A stretch of DNA of 64,000 nucleotides, taken from the NCBI GenBank assembly GCA_023429995.1, contig JAEZCE010000041.1, positions 114,215 through 178,214 on the forward strand. Reading direction: 5' to 3'. The DNA is from Bacillota bacterium (GTDB taxonomy: Bacteria; Bacillota; UBA4882; UBA8346). The notes under the pieces were generated by a model, which made no database searches, had not been told where the DNA came from, and worked only from the letters and a program-made list of their open reading frames with translations. The position numbers were made by a program, and so were the translations under genes. Below, piece by piece: positions 27,949-37,519 of the stretch; within the stretch, counting starts at the first letter, position 1; every line of letters begins with the position of its first letter.

Positions 27949-28242
27949 TTGAAATTAACCATTTCCAGCAATGCTTTGAATAACATCCAGGAAATCTGGG
28001 CTTATGGAGAAAACGCCATCATGGTATGTTTGAAAAGTGGCAAGAAATTCAGGGTGACCTCGGTTCGTAACATTTATAGCGGTAATCAGTATAAATTTGC
28101 AGCCTTTTATGAAGAGGAAGTCCCTGTTCAAGTCATGAATGCCACACGTTCTATTTGGGCTTCCGTTGATTTGTCATCGGAGGGCGGCGAAACTATTGAA
28201 TATTGTCTAGAGAACGCTTTACGGCTTTTGAATACGATTTAA
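27949..28242 (+). CDS. Hypothetical protein
   Basis: A 97-residue predicted soluble protein with strand-rich middle (MVCLKSGKKFRVTSVRNIYS) and helical ends. TTG at 27949 is chosen because AGGTGG stands 5 nt upstream; GTG at 27940 overlaps that site. No domain recognised. It converges on ppx. Confidence 0.5.
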   Translation: MKLTISSNALNNIQEIWAYGENAIMVCLKSGKKFRVTSVRNIYSGNQYKFAAFYEEEVPVQVMNATRSIWASVDLSSEGGETIEYCLENALRLLNTI

Positions 28243-28250
28243 CCTGAAGT

Positions 28251-29879
28251 TTATTTTAAAATTTTTGCCGGGGGAGATTCCTGGATTACCGTTACCTCGA
28301 GATTTTTGTCGAAAAAATCCTCGATGGTTTTTTTATGGTTTCGCAAGCCCCATAATTCCAGTTGACAATCTTGCGCAGCAACGATTTCCAGCGTAAGCCG
28401 GTTTTCCACATTGTTTATGAATTTGGCGTGACTAATGAGGCCGGTGTGGCTCCGATCCAAAGTTTCGGCAATACGCAGAATGGTACTCAACAAAATCACG
28501 ATTTTTTGGACCGATTTTTCAAGGGTCGAAAACTCCGGATGTTTTTTGCGGGGAGTAGTTTTTCGGTGGAAGAGGGCAGTAGCGGCCATAATGGTGATTT
28601 CGGTTTGGTTGAAACCCAATAAATCGGCGTTACGGATTAGATAAGCCGTATGGATTTGATGATTGTTATAGGATAGAAAAGCTCCGATATCATGGAGTAA
28701 AGCGGTATACTCCAGTAATTCCCTTTCCCAGGAATGATAATCGTGCAACCCGGTTTCCCCTGCACTGTCGAATAGTTCCAAAGCAAGTTCGGCGACTTTA
28801 TTGGCATGAAACTCGTCGAATCCGCAAGCTTTTCCAAGCTGAATCACACTCCGCTCCCGGAAAGTCAACCGGCTTTCGGAGAAAGACGAGCTTTCGGAGA
28901 AAGACGAGCTTTGGGAGAAGGATGCTTCATGACGGTAAAGATAATCCACCAAAAGTCCGTCCCGCAAGCTGCGTTCGCTGATGTAAAGACGCTCGATGCC
29001 TAGATCAATCATGAAAGTATCGATAACCGCGGCTCCCGCAATGATAATATCAGCCCGTTCCGGATTGATTCCCGGGACTTTTCTTCTCTCATCAAGGGAT
29101 AGGGAACATAAATATTCAATGACATGATGGATTTGTTGGTAATCCAGATAGTCGTCCCGCTGCAAACGCCTTTTATAAAACATCCGGCAGGTGATTTCAC
29201 CGAGGTTTTCGATTGTCCCGGAGCTCCCATAGGCGAGGGCGAGCGGAATGTTTTTTATTTTTTGGATGGAACGGACGGCCGTATTCCGCACATGTTGTTG
29301 CAACAGGGCGTATTTGGCCGGAGAAACCAGCCCTTTATTATCGGCCGGAAATAGGGATGCCAGGCGAATGGCTCCCAGCTTCAACGAATCCAGATAAAGA
29401 TATTCTTTTTGATTTCCAACGATAATTTCGGTGCTGCCGCCGCCGATGTCGATGAAAAAGGCGTTATGATGATTCAGGTTGGCGCCGCTGGAGATTCCTA
29501 AATAAATTAACCGGGCCTCTTCCCGTCCGGAAATGACGTTGACTTCAATGCCGGCTTCATGGCGAAGCCGTTCAATAAATTGCTCCTGATTTTCAGCTTC
29601 CCGGGTTGCCGAAGTGGCAACAGCGATGATTTCCTCTGCGGCATAGGAACGGGCCAGTTCCGCAAATTTACTGCAGACTAAAACTGCCCGGTTCACTGCC
29701 TCGGGTTGCAGGAATTCGCTATTTCCAAATTCGCCTTCCCCCAGCCTCACAGTCTCTTTTTGTTGAGAAATTATTCGGTAAGAATCATTATCGTGCTGGA
29801 CCAGGAGCAACCGGATGGAGTTGGTGCCGATATCGATAAAGGCTGTAATCCGGCTGGTTGAATTTAAAGTGCCTTCCAT
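28251..29879 (-). CDS. ppx: Exopolyphosphatase/GppA-type phosphatase with HD-like C-terminus
   Basis: A Ppx/GppA protein of about 542 residues. FIDIGTNSIRLLLV is the phosphate-1 motif, IAVATSATREAENQEQFI and SGREEARLIYLGI follow, and FFIDIGGGSTEIIVG plus ALAYGSSGTIENLGEI complete the ASKHA site. The C-terminal part (YTALLHDIGAFLSYNNHQIHTAYLI) is the HD-type helical domain seen in long Ppx proteins. A Ser-rich linker made of an 18-bp tandem repeat separates the two. It is the last gene of a ppk1 operon. ATG at 29879 overlaps the upstream stop by 16 nt; a longer in-frame start exists but lies well inside the upstream gene. Confidence 0.85.
   Translation of the reverse strand: MEGTLNSTSRITAFIDIGTNSIRLLLVQHDNDSYRIISQQKETVRLGEGEFGNSEFLQPEAVNRAVLVCSKFAELARSYAAEEIIAVATSATREAENQEQFIERLRHEAGIEVNVISGREEARLIYLGISSGANLNHHNAFFIDIGGGSTEIIVGNQKEYLYLDSLKLGAIRLASLFPADNKGLVSPAKYALLQQHVRNTAVRSIQKIKNIPLALAYGSSGTIENLGEITCRMFYKRRLQRDDYLDYQQIHHVIEYLCSLSLDERRKVPGINPERADIIIAGAAVIDTFMIDLGIERLYISERSLRDGLLVDYLYRHEASFSQSSSFSESSSFSESRLTFRERSVIQLGKACGFDEFHANKVAELALELFDSAGETGLHDYHSWERELLEYTALLHDIGAFLSYNNHQIHTAYLIRNADLLGFNQTEITIMAATALFHRKTTPRKKHPEFSTLEKSVQKIVILLSTILRIAETLDRSHTGLISHAKFINNVENRLTLEIVAAQDCQLELWGLRNHKKTIEDFFDKNLEVTVIQESPPAKILK
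28870..28920 (-). repeat. 18-bp tandem repeat coding for a Ser-rich linker in Ppx
   Basis: GAGCTTTCGGAGAAAGAC (plus-strand reading) is repeated nearly three times and encodes SFSESS units between the phosphatase and HD-like domains. Confidence 0.8.
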
Positions 29880-31234
29880 TTCATTACCAACTTTCGGTTT
29901 GATATTTCCTCCAGAAACTGTCCCTTCCTGGATACCGCCAAACATTCGTTTTCCAAAGGATGCTCGGCGTGGTAGAAAATCCGGATGGTGTTTTCATCGG
30001 CGAAACATTCAATATCGGAGATTAACGACTGATGGCTGCTGTCCAGCGCATCAGCCACCCGCAATATGGCGCTCAGATAAGATACAACCTGCCGGTCGCC
30101 GGGTTCCAGGGAAGCAAAATGAAGATCATTTGCGCTCGGAGTGCTTTTACGGTGATAAAGCGCCAGCAGGGCAATGATGAAGCGTTCCCTTTTTTTAAAA
30201 GGCAACGAAGAGGTATTGATGATAATGTTAAAAGCCACTTTATGATGGCCTTTTCTTCCTTTCATCCAGCCAATATCATGCAGTAAAGCCCCATATTGCA
30301 ATAGGTCCCGTTCTTCACCCGTTAGATGATGAGTCGGTTGTAACTGGTCAAAAAGTTTCCGGGCCAAATAATTGACATGCCTTGCATGATGATTGGTATG
30401 AAAATTGATGCAACGTTCCAAAAAACCTTCGACACTCTCTAAATCCGATTGAACATCACTTTCTCCGGTGCCGGCGGATGATGCTGCAGCCGTCTGCATC
30501 ATGAAGTAAGTTTGATTGACCGCCTCGCGAATGATTTCCGGATAAGTCGTTTGGGAGAGAGTTTTGGTAATTTCGGTAATGCGGATTTTGGAGTGATGTC
30601 CGCTAACATCGTATTTGATCCGGTAAGGATGAACTTTCATAAATCCAAGATTGAATTGTAAAACCGTATAACATGCCCAAATATCCGTATCGTAAGCATA
30701 CCCGACCGCGCCCGTGTTTAGAAAGCGATTGTCCCCAATCCGCTTGATATAGGGAAACTGCTGTTTCGAGAAAGCAATGATATCGGCCGGATTTTCAAGC
30801 GGTAAATCGACGAGTTCTTCATCGCTGATCAGCGAATGAACCTTATGGGCCTCCGGAGGTTTACTGGTCAATAGAATTTTTTTTCCGCAAATAGTAAATA
30901 AGGCTGACTTTTTTAAGGAAGCCAGATATTGGATGCTTTCCGCGGATAAACTGTCATAGACCTGATTTAAAAAAATTAATTCATCCGGGACCTTTGTTTT
31001 TTTTAATTTTGTTAAGTTTTTTTTGGCCTTCAAGACCCGCTCGTCAAACTCGCCCAGGATAGAAGTGAAATTTTCCATTCGTAATCTTTCAATGGTTTGC
31101 TCGGGGAAAAAGCCGAAGCCCAACGTATTACCAACATTAAGAAATTCAGTGACCCCGTGAAGCTTGGCGTGATTTAAAACGGCATCCAGAGCCCATAAAT
31201 TAGCCCCGATATCACCAAGTAAAGCTATTTTCAT
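29864..31234 (-). CDS. Degenerate calcineurin-like phosphoesterase fused to an HD domain
   Basis: A 456-residue protein. Residues 1-200 follow the YfcE/calcineurin-like fold order (MKIALLGDIGANLWALDAVL, FLNVGNTLGFG, GEFDE, LNTGAVGYAYDTDIW), but the metal ligands are altered: GDIHGN becomes GDIGAN, GDxxGxG becomes GNTLGFG, GNHD becomes GEFD, and the GHTH position reads SKQQ. It is probably catalytically dead as a phosphoesterase. Residues about 280-440 form an HD domain with ALLHDIG (H319, D320) and ALYHRKSTP, clearly related to the C-terminus of the adjacent Ppx. It overlaps ppk1 by 4 nt and ppx by 16 nt, so it is likely to work in polyphosphate metabolism, perhaps as a sensor or regulatory subunit. 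Confidence 0.75.
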   Translation of the reverse strand: MKIALLGDIGANLWALDAVLNHAKLHGVTEFLNVGNTLGFGFFPEQTIERLRMENFTSILGEFDERVLKAKKNLTKLKKTKVPDELIFLNQVYDSLSAESIQYLASLKKSALFTICGKKILLTSKPPEAHKVHSLISDEELVDLPLENPADIIAFSKQQFPYIKRIGDNRFLNTGAVGYAYDTDIWACYTVLQFNLGFMKVHPYRIKYDVSGHHSKIRITEITKTLSQTTYPEIIREAVNQTYFMMQTAAASSAGTGESDVQSDLESVEGFLERCINFHTNHHARHVNYLARKLFDQLQPTHHLTGEERDLLQYGALLHDIGWMKGRKGHHKVAFNIIINTSSLPFKKRERFIIALLALYHRKSTPSANDLHFASLEPGDRQVVSYLSAILRVADALDSSHQSLISDIECFADENTIRIFYHAEHPLENECLAVSRKGQFLEEISNRKLVMKWKAL

Positions 31235-33498
31235 ATTTTACGGCCTCCTTTTGCCGGGGAAGGTTCTTTGGCCGCTGCGATTGCTTCTTTAACACCGATA
31301 TCTTCGGAGCCGGGCAAAGATGTTTCATGGGTCGTTATATCGCCGGTAAAGAACAATCCCCGGTGGTTCATCATCCAGTCCTGGGAATCAATTTCAGGCT
31401 CATCCGGGATAGCCGATATGGGTTCATATTGTCCATCCGGGGATAAGCGTCTTGCTTTCACTGTATCATGGAAATGGGTATAAAGTACTTTTTCAATCAA
31501 ATTTTTTTTGATTCCGGGGTCCTCCACCGGAAATAAGATTTCTATCCGGCGATCCAGGTTTCTGGGCATCAAGTCGGCGCTGCCCAAAAACAAATCAGCG
31601 GCGCCGCCGTTATGAAAGTAATAAATCCTGGAATGTTCAAGAAAACGCCCAACAATCGAAGTAATATGGATATTTTCGCTAACGCCGGGGATGCCGGGCC
31701 TTAAGCAGCAAATTCCTCGTACCTGGAGATCCACTTTTACACCTGCTCTTGATGCCTGGTAAAGGGCCATGATGCATCCTTTATCGACCAGGGAATTCAT
31801 TTTAAAAGCGATATGGCCATCTCCGTGCTGCTGTTGGCGGCGGATTTCCCTTTCGATTAAACTAATCAATTGCCGGCGGATCATACCGGGAGCCACCCAA
31901 ATTTTGTGATATTCTTGCTTTTTGGAGTAACCGGTGAGCGCATTGAAAAGATCGCAGATGTCGGCCCCGAAAACCGGATCACAGGTAAAATAACTAAAAT
32001 CGCTATAGATACGGCTGGTGACCACATTATAATTCCCGGTGCTTAAATGGATATAACGGCGGATTCCACTGGATTCACGCCGGATTACCAGACAAATTTT
32101 AGCGTGGGTTTTAAGGCCTAAAAGTCCATAAACCACATGAACACCGGATCTTTCCAATGCCTGGGCCCAACCGATGTTGTTTTCTTCATCAAAGCGGGCC
32201 TTCAACTCAACAAGAACCGCCACTTGTTTGCCGTTTTCCCGTGCTTCCATCAAAGCGTCGACGATTGGGGAATTGGTACCCACCCGGTATAAAGTTTGTT
32301 TAATGGCAAGCACATTCGGATCACGGGCTGCTTCCTGCAGGAAATCAACCACTGGCCCGAAACTGTCGTAAGGGTGATAGAGCATCAGATTGCGGTTGCG
32401 GAGGGCGGCGAATACACTTTCCCCTTTGGTCAGGGAAATGGCAACCGCGGGTCGAAAGGGAGGGTCTTTCAGATCGGGGCGTTCGATTTTGGTTAATTGG
32501 TGTAAACTGGCCATTCCCACTGGTTTTCCGACGGTATATACTTGAGAAGGCTGCAGGTGTAGGTTATTCATTAACATTTCCCGCAGGGTTTTGGGCATGG
32601 TTTTATCAACTTCCAGGCGGATAGCCAACCCAAAGCGTCGCATGCCTACACTTTCCTGGATAGTGGAAAGAAGATCCGCGGCTTCATCTTCCTCGATTTC
32701 AAGGTCGGCATTGCGGGTGATTCGAAAGAGGAAAGCCGCTTTAACCTTAAGACTTTGAAAGAGCATGTCCAAATTGGCGGCAATTAAGTCTTCGACAAAG
32801 ACAAAATTCACCGTTTGCGGGCTATTGGATTCCGGAGTATTAAAATGACCGGGTTTTTCCAAAACGGGGATTTGAATGAGCCGTGGGACCAAATCCGGTA
32901 TTTTTAAACGGGCAAATTTCTCACCATGCTCGGGGTCTTCGATCATGATCGCCAGATTGAGGCTTAGATTGGATATATGGGGAAAAGGATGGGCCGGGTC
33001 GATAGCCAGTGGGGTGAGGGTGGGGAAGATTTCTTCCTCAAAATATCGTTTCAAGATTTCCCGTTGTTTACTTTTTAGTTCATGGTACCGCAAAATACCA
33101 ATGCCGAATTGTTTTAATTTGGGTAAAAGCTCCGTTTGCCAACATTTTGTCTGATCCGCAAGTTGGATTAAAACTTCCTGGCGGATCATCATCAGTTGAT
33201 CGGATGCCCTCATCCCGTCGGGTGAAATATTATGGGCGCCGGTTTCAGACTGCTTTTGGAGGCCGGAAACCCGGATCATAAAAAACTCATCTAAATTATT
33301 GGCGAAAATGGCCAGAAACTTCACCCGCTCCAGTAAAGGGTTATTTTCATTCTGAGCTTCTTCCAGAACCCGCCTGTTAAACTGCAACCAGCTTAACTCG
33401 CGATTGAGATAAAGACTGGGATGATCGAGCGAGATAGTATTTTCGGTATTCACATCATTGGCTGGCTGGGATAGGTGATCCCCGGTTTTGATCGTCAT
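31231..33498 (-). CDS. ppk1: Polyphosphate kinase 1
   Basis: A 755-residue PPK1, slightly longer than the usual ~690 because of a C-terminal tail. LNRELSWLQFNRRVLEEA is the N-terminal signature, ILLYHPYDSFGPVVDFL-type sequence leads into the catalytic core, VLVELKARFDEENNI and GLKTHAKICLV carry the phosphorylated histidine motif, and FLEHSRIYYFHNGG the second histidine. It reversibly makes polyphosphate from ATP. It heads a three-gene operon with the phosphoesterase-HD fusion and ppx. The ~50-residue tail (DDEPEIDSQDWMMNH region on) has no recognised domain. Confidence 0.95.
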   Translation of the reverse strand: MTIKTGDHLSQPANDVNTENTISLDHPSLYLNRELSWLQFNRRVLEEAQNENNPLLERVKFLAIFANNLDEFFMIRVSGLQKQSETGAHNISPDGMRASDQLMMIRQEVLIQLADQTKCWQTELLPKLKQFGIGILRYHELKSKQREILKRYFEEEIFPTLTPLAIDPAHPFPHISNLSLNLAIMIEDPEHGEKFARLKIPDLVPRLIQIPVLEKPGHFNTPESNSPQTVNFVFVEDLIAANLDMLFQSLKVKAAFLFRITRNADLEIEEDEAADLLSTIQESVGMRRFGLAIRLEVDKTMPKTLREMLMNNLHLQPSQVYTVGKPVGMASLHQLTKIERPDLKDPPFRPAVAISLTKGESVFAALRNRNLMLYHPYDSFGPVVDFLQEAARDPNVLAIKQTLYRVGTNSPIVDALMEARENGKQVAVLVELKARFDEENNIGWAQALERSGVHVVYGLLGLKTHAKICLVIRRESSGIRRYIHLSTGNYNVVTSRIYSDFSYFTCDPVFGADICDLFNALTGYSKKQEYHKIWVAPGMIRRQLISLIEREIRRQQQHGDGHIAFKMNSLVDKGCIMALYQASRAGVKVDLQVRGICCLRPGIPGVSENIHITSIVGRFLEHSRIYYFHNGGAADLFLGSADLMPRNLDRRIEILFPVEDPGIKKNLIEKVLYTHFHDTVKARRLSPDGQYEPISAIPDEPEIDSQDWMMNHRGLFFTGDITTHETSLPGSEDIGVKEAIAAAKEPSPAKGGRKI

Positions 33499-33825
33499 CT
33501 TGTACTCCAGTTGATTTCTATATATGGCTCATAGGCCCTCATGCTTTCGGGAGGCTACCCGGGTAAGGTTTGTAAGCGGGATTGAAATGGTTGCATCCAG
33601 GTTCGATAACACAATTCATGTTCTAAAAAAACAATATAATCAAGTTATTAAATGGAAATTAAGAGTGGAATAAGAACAGAATAAATAATTAAAAATTAAC
33701 ATTAAAATGTTCGAGTGAAATTCATGTTCAGTTAACCGAAGGTTAATGAGTGGATGGTATTTTTGAATCATCGAAACTCAACCATCCTCAACTTTGAGAC
33801 GACATTTACTAAAGAGGGAACTGAA
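33499..33825. other. Divergent promoter region of ppk1 and the EAL-GGDEF gene
   Basis: This AT-rich region contains a TTAAC direct repeat 11 bp apart on the minus strand (33732-33747). It resembles a Pho-type box but no -10 sits at the usual distance. No ORF. Confidence 0.35.
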
Positions 33826-35604
33826 ATGCTTCCGGATAAATGGATGGCTTCTTTGAAAAAAATTGATTATGCATTTCAACCCATTACCAATTCACTCACC
33901 GGAGTGGTATTTGCTGTCGAGGCATTAATCCGTAATCTTGATCGGGCAGGATACAATTCCGTCGAGGGCTTTTTTGACCAAGCATATCAAGATGGAGTGC
34001 TTTTTGCCCTCGATTTGGAGTTGCGTAAAATCGCAATCCGTAAATTTGTTGAAATCGAGTTTCACCCAAAAATTAAGCTTTATTATAATTATGATGTTAG
34101 AATGTTGGAAATGGCCGACCACCGGTTTGGAGCCACTGAAGGAATTTTAGCCGACTACCAACTGAGCAATGAGGCTATTTGTTTTGAATTGAATGAAAGG
34201 CATCAAGTTAAGCAGAACGAGGCCTTCCAAAGGTTACTGGCTGTATTTAAGGAACGCGGCTTTAAACTGGCTTTAGATGATTTTGGAGCCGGTTTCTCAA
34301 GCTTTGAACTGTTTTATCATGCGGATCCGGATGTCCTGAAGTTTGATCGCTTTTTAATCCATAACATTGATCAGGATTTGCGCAAAAGGACTTTTTGCAC
34401 CAATATTGTAAATATGGCCAAGCTTCTGGGGGTTTTGGTTATTGCCGAAGGAGTTGAAACTCGCGAGGAATTGGTAACCTGCCAGAAGATTGGTTTCGAT
34501 CTCATTCAGGGATTCTTTATTCAAAAACCAACCTGTAATATCCGGGAGTTGTCCTATACTTATCCTGATATTATTCAATTGGAAACCGATCATGCGGTTC
34601 ACATTACCCGGGATGTGGAATTGATTTCGCGGGAACTCATCAAGCTGGACACGATTTTTGTAACCGATGATATCCGGATTTTATTCGAAAAGTTTCATAA
34701 GAATTCCCAATTCGATTTTTTTCCGGTCATTGATAAAACGGGAATTCCCTTGGGGATTATTCATGAGAAAAATATCAAAAAATATGTTTACTCACCCTAC
34801 GGGAAAGATTTGTTATGCAATAAATCGGTAACGACTTCCCTGCGGCGGTTTATCAGCAAATGTCCAATCATTGATATTCATACGCCCCAGGAAAAGATTT
34901 TGGAGATTTATTTGAATAATCCTGATTCCGAAGGTGTTATTATCACCAAGGCCCAGGAATATTTCGGGTTTTTAACCGCCAAGTCTTTGTTGAATATTAT
35001 CAATGAAAAAAATCTTTTGCTGGCCAGAGAAATAAATCCCCTTACCAAACTCCCGGGCAATATCCTCATCAATCAATACATTGCCGATTTATTTATCCAC
35101 GTGGGAAATTGTTACTATCTGGTTTATTTCGATTTTAACAATTTTAAACCGTTCAATGATAAATGGGGATTTGGCAAGGGTGACCAAGTTATCAAAATGT
35201 TTGCCGATATTTTAAAAAATGTTTATCATTCCGGGGGTTCTTTCATCGGACATATCGGCGGTGACGACTTTTTTATCGGAACAAGGCGCGACAAACCCTG
35301 TCTGCAGGAAGAATTGCTGTTGGCTTGGAAGGTTGTCAGTCAATTTGCTTATACGGTTAGAATTTTTCACAGTGAAGATGAAATTGCCAAAGGTTTTTTT
35401 ACGGCCAAAGATCGTTACGGCAAAACCCGGAAATTTTCCTTAATGTCAGCCAGCGCTGCCGTCTTGGAAGTCCCCTGTGGCAAGCGGGCCTTTTCCCCGG
35501 AAGAATTAACTTTGAAACTCACTCAGTTAAAAAAAGCAGCCAAAGAATCCTCCGACAATGTGGCCTATGCCTCCATTGACAATGCCGAATCCCTGCTTTC
35601 ATGA
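33826..35604 (+). CDS. EAL-CBS-GGDEF c-di-GMP signalling protein
   Basis: A 592-residue protein in three parts. Residues 1-240 are an EAL phosphodiesterase domain: EALIR (32-36), ELNER (121-125), DDFGAGFSS (151-159), KFDRF (172-176) and EGVE (208-211) are present, so activity is plausible. Residues 260-395 are a CBS pair. Residues 405-592 are a GGDEF domain (LTKLPGN, DFNNFKPFND) whose signature reads GGDDF, so cyclase activity is doubtful. No transmembrane helix. ATG at 33826 has AGAGGGAAC upstream and is preferred over an earlier in-frame ATG. A PilZ protein in the window may be a partner. Confidence 0.85.
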   Translation: MLPDKWMASLKKIDYAFQPITNSLTGVVFAVEALIRNLDRAGYNSVEGFFDQAYQDGVLFALDLELRKIAIRKFVEIEFHPKIKLYYNYDVRMLEMADHRFGATEGILADYQLSNEAICFELNERHQVKQNEAFQRLLAVFKERGFKLALDDFGAGFSSFELFYHADPDVLKFDRFLIHNIDQDLRKRTFCTNIVNMAKLLGVLVIAEGVETREELVTCQKIGFDLIQGFFIQKPTCNIRELSYTYPDIIQLETDHAVHITRDVELISRELIKLDTIFVTDDIRILFEKFHKNSQFDFFPVIDKTGIPLGIIHEKNIKKYVYSPYGKDLLCNKSVTTSLRRFISKCPIIDIHTPQEKILEIYLNNPDSEGVIITKAQEYFGFLTAKSLLNIINEKNLLLAREINPLTKLPGNILINQYIADLFIHVGNCYYLVYFDFNNFKPFNDKWGFGKGDQVIKMFADILKNVYHSGGSFIGHIGGDDFFIGTRRDKPCLQEELLLAWKVVSQFAYTVRIFHSEDEIAKGFFTAKDRYGKTRKFSLMSASAAVLEVPCGKRAFSPEELTLKLTQLKKAAKESSDNVAYASIDNAESLLS

Positions 35605-35841
35605 GGCTGTCTAAAAGGCAATGTAAAATCAATAAGAAATACGGTATATAGCATCATTGAATACATATTAAAATGTCTTTTCGCATGTGCGCTTTATCCC
35701 CCTTCGCCTTCCCATGAATTTCCTTTTGGGACAGCTCTTGTTGCTTATAAATTCCTGTTATTCGGGAAATCTATCCCCAGCTTGATTTTGTAGTTTTTTC
35801 AAAAAAGGGATCTTAAAGTTGGGGGAGGAACCTGAAAGGCC

Positions 35842-36975
35842 ATGGTAAATGATGAAGAGACCCGGAATTTTTGGCAGCGCATTTTTTCCCGCAAGTTCGA
35901 TATGAAGTTAGGAACCATCCTCGTTTTAATTTTTTCATTGGTAGGCGGTTTTATCGGCAGTGCTGTTTTTACCAGCTTTGTCCCGAAAGGCAACCCAAAC
36001 TTTCTTAAAGCCGATGTTGCCGGCGCCCCTCCCTTAGTAACTCAAATTGCCCAAAAAACCGGACCTTCGATTGTAGGGATCCGGATGACGGTAACGACTC
36101 CGTTAAATAAATTTTTCAGCCAGCAGACACAGATGGAAGGATCGGGAATCGTCATCGACCAGGCGGGCTACATCATGACCAATTACCATGTGGTGCAATA
36201 TGCCGATCCCCGTAATACGAAACGCCAGAAAGTAACTTTGGAAGTTTTTTTACCTGATAAGAGGCAGGCGAAAGCGAAGTTTATCGGTGGGGACTCCCTG
36301 AATGATCTAGCCGTGATTCAAGTGGGACTAAAAGAGATGCCAATAGCTGAACTTGGCGATTCATCCAAGCTTGAAGTGGGAGAGCTGGCAGTGGCAATTG
36401 GGAACCCCCTGGGCCTTGAGTTCGCCGGGTCGGTGACTTCCGGAGTCATCAGCGCCTTAAACCGGACGGTTTCCTTGGAAGATCGGACCCTCAATCTGAT
36501 TCAAACCGATGCCGCCATCAATCCGGGCAATAGCGGCGGGGCTCTGGTGAACTCCGAAGGAAAAGTCATCGGCATCAATACCGTTAAAATTTCGGTTTCC
36601 GGGGTGGAAGGTTTGGGCTTTGCCATTCCCATCGATGATGCCAAACCCATCGTTGCCCAGTTGCTGAAATACGGTTATGTTAAAGGCAGGCCTTTCATCG
36701 GGATCAGCGGCAGGGATATGACCAAGACTTTGGCGGATTACTATAAATTGCCGGTGGGAATTTTTATCGTGAAAGTGGCCCCGGGGAGCGGCGCGGATAA
36801 AGCAGGAATCAAGGTGAAGGACATTTTAATTAGCCTGGCCGGTAAACAAGTGGCTACCATGAAAGACCTTAACCGCGTTAAAAGGGCTTATAAACCAGGG
36901 GATACCGCTAATGTGGTTGTTTTCAGGGGCAAAAAAAGAGTGACCATGAAGCTAACCTTTGGCGAGGAACATTAG
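35842..36975 (+). CDS. HtrA/DegP-like serine protease
   Basis: A 377-residue S1C protease. An N-terminal transmembrane helix (TILVLIFSLVGGFIGSAVF, about 25-43) anchors it outside the cell. The triad is H116 (TNYHVV), D155 (NDLAVIQ) and S231 (NPGNSGGAL). One C-terminal PDZ domain follows (GIFIVKVAPGSGADKAGIKVKDILI). It likely degrades or chaperones misfolded envelope proteins. GGGAGGAACC lies upstream of the ATG. It is monocistronic. Confidence 0.9.
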   Translation: MVNDEETRNFWQRIFSRKFDMKLGTILVLIFSLVGGFIGSAVFTSFVPKGNPNFLKADVAGAPPLVTQIAQKTGPSIVGIRMTVTTPLNKFFSQQTQMEGSGIVIDQAGYIMTNYHVVQYADPRNTKRQKVTLEVFLPDKRQAKAKFIGGDSLNDLAVIQVGLKEMPIAELGDSSKLEVGELAVAIGNPLGLEFAGSVTSGVISALNRTVSLEDRTLNLIQTDAAINPGNSGGALVNSEGKVIGINTVKISVSGVEGLGFAIPIDDAKPIVAQLLKYGYVKGRPFIGISGRDMTKTLADYYKLPVGIFIVKVAPGSGADKAGIKVKDILISLAGKQVATMKDLNRVKRAYKPGDTANVVVFRGKKRVTMKLTFGEEH

Positions 36976-37030
36976 GAGCCTCATCAACTCTCCCCTTGGA
37001 TGCCTGATTGGGAAATAGGCGTGCTTTTCT

Positions 37031-37066
37031 CCTCCTATGGACTGTGAGCATAAAAGACGTAGGAGG
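37031..37066 (+). promoter_or_regulatory. Hairpin covering a strong Shine-Dalgarno
   Basis: CCTCCTATG at 37031-37039 pairs with CGTAGGAGG at 37058-37066 (9 bp with one G-U). The right arm is the ribosome site of the small ORF at 37076, so translation could be gated. Confidence 0.45.
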
Positions 37067-37075
37067 GGAATTTCT

Positions 37076-37237
37076 ATGATACGGTTATATGATTTATTCA
37101 CAAATGTTTTTAAGCATCCAACTGCCGATTACAATTTTTTTTCAGATTTATTTGACATCATCCGCCAAAATCATGGGCCAATATCGCAATTCTTTGCTGG
37201 ACCGAACGGTGTTGTGGATAGTTGGGCTCGTGGTTAG
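37076..37237 (+). CDS. Small hypothetical protein
   Basis: A 53-residue frame beginning MIRLYDLFTNVFKHPTADYN. The only support is a strong GTAGGAGGGG about 8 nt before the ATG. No family recognised. Confidence 0.35.
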   Translation: MIRLYDLFTNVFKHPTADYNFFSDLFDIIRQNHGPISQFFAGPNGVVDSWARG

Positions 37238-37455
37238 CCTTTTAAATATTATGTTGTTGAAAAGTTATTTCTGATGAGGATATTGCCTTGAACAAAGCAA
37301 AAAAGGAGTTTTTAACAGAAACTCTCAGGGATAAGTAACTTTATATCCGCGTTAATCTTGATTTGTTGTTCCATTTTTCCTTACTCCGCCGCCTGCTCTG
37401 GTAGCGGGGTTTTATTTTTCACTTTTGTAACACTTTTCAAGTCCTCCTCATTAAG

Positions 37456-37519
37456 GTTAACTGTTAGCCGGGAGCAAAAATTTTGGCAGGGCCGGATATT
37501 TTTTGATGTTGCTAACCGG
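37456..37519 (+). repeat. feo leader element, copy 1
   Basis: Begins GTTAAC, then GTTAGC (37463-37468) and ends GCTAAC (37511-37516); inside are GAGCAAAA, TTTTGG and CCGGATAT blocks. It matches copy 2 over ~65 nt at roughly three of four positions. The ends can pair as a closing stem. Confidence 0.75.

Larger units (their letters stand above)
36976..37455. other. Intergenic region between htrA and the feo leader
   Basis: It contains one possible small gene (37076-37237) with a hairpin over its ribosome site. The remainder shows no ORF or clear repeat. Confidence 0.4.

Noticed and set aside
33732..33748. Pho box for ppk1
   Set aside because: TTAAC repeats 11 bp apart are present, but no -10 lies at the proper distance and the sequence is very AT-rich; kept only as a note.
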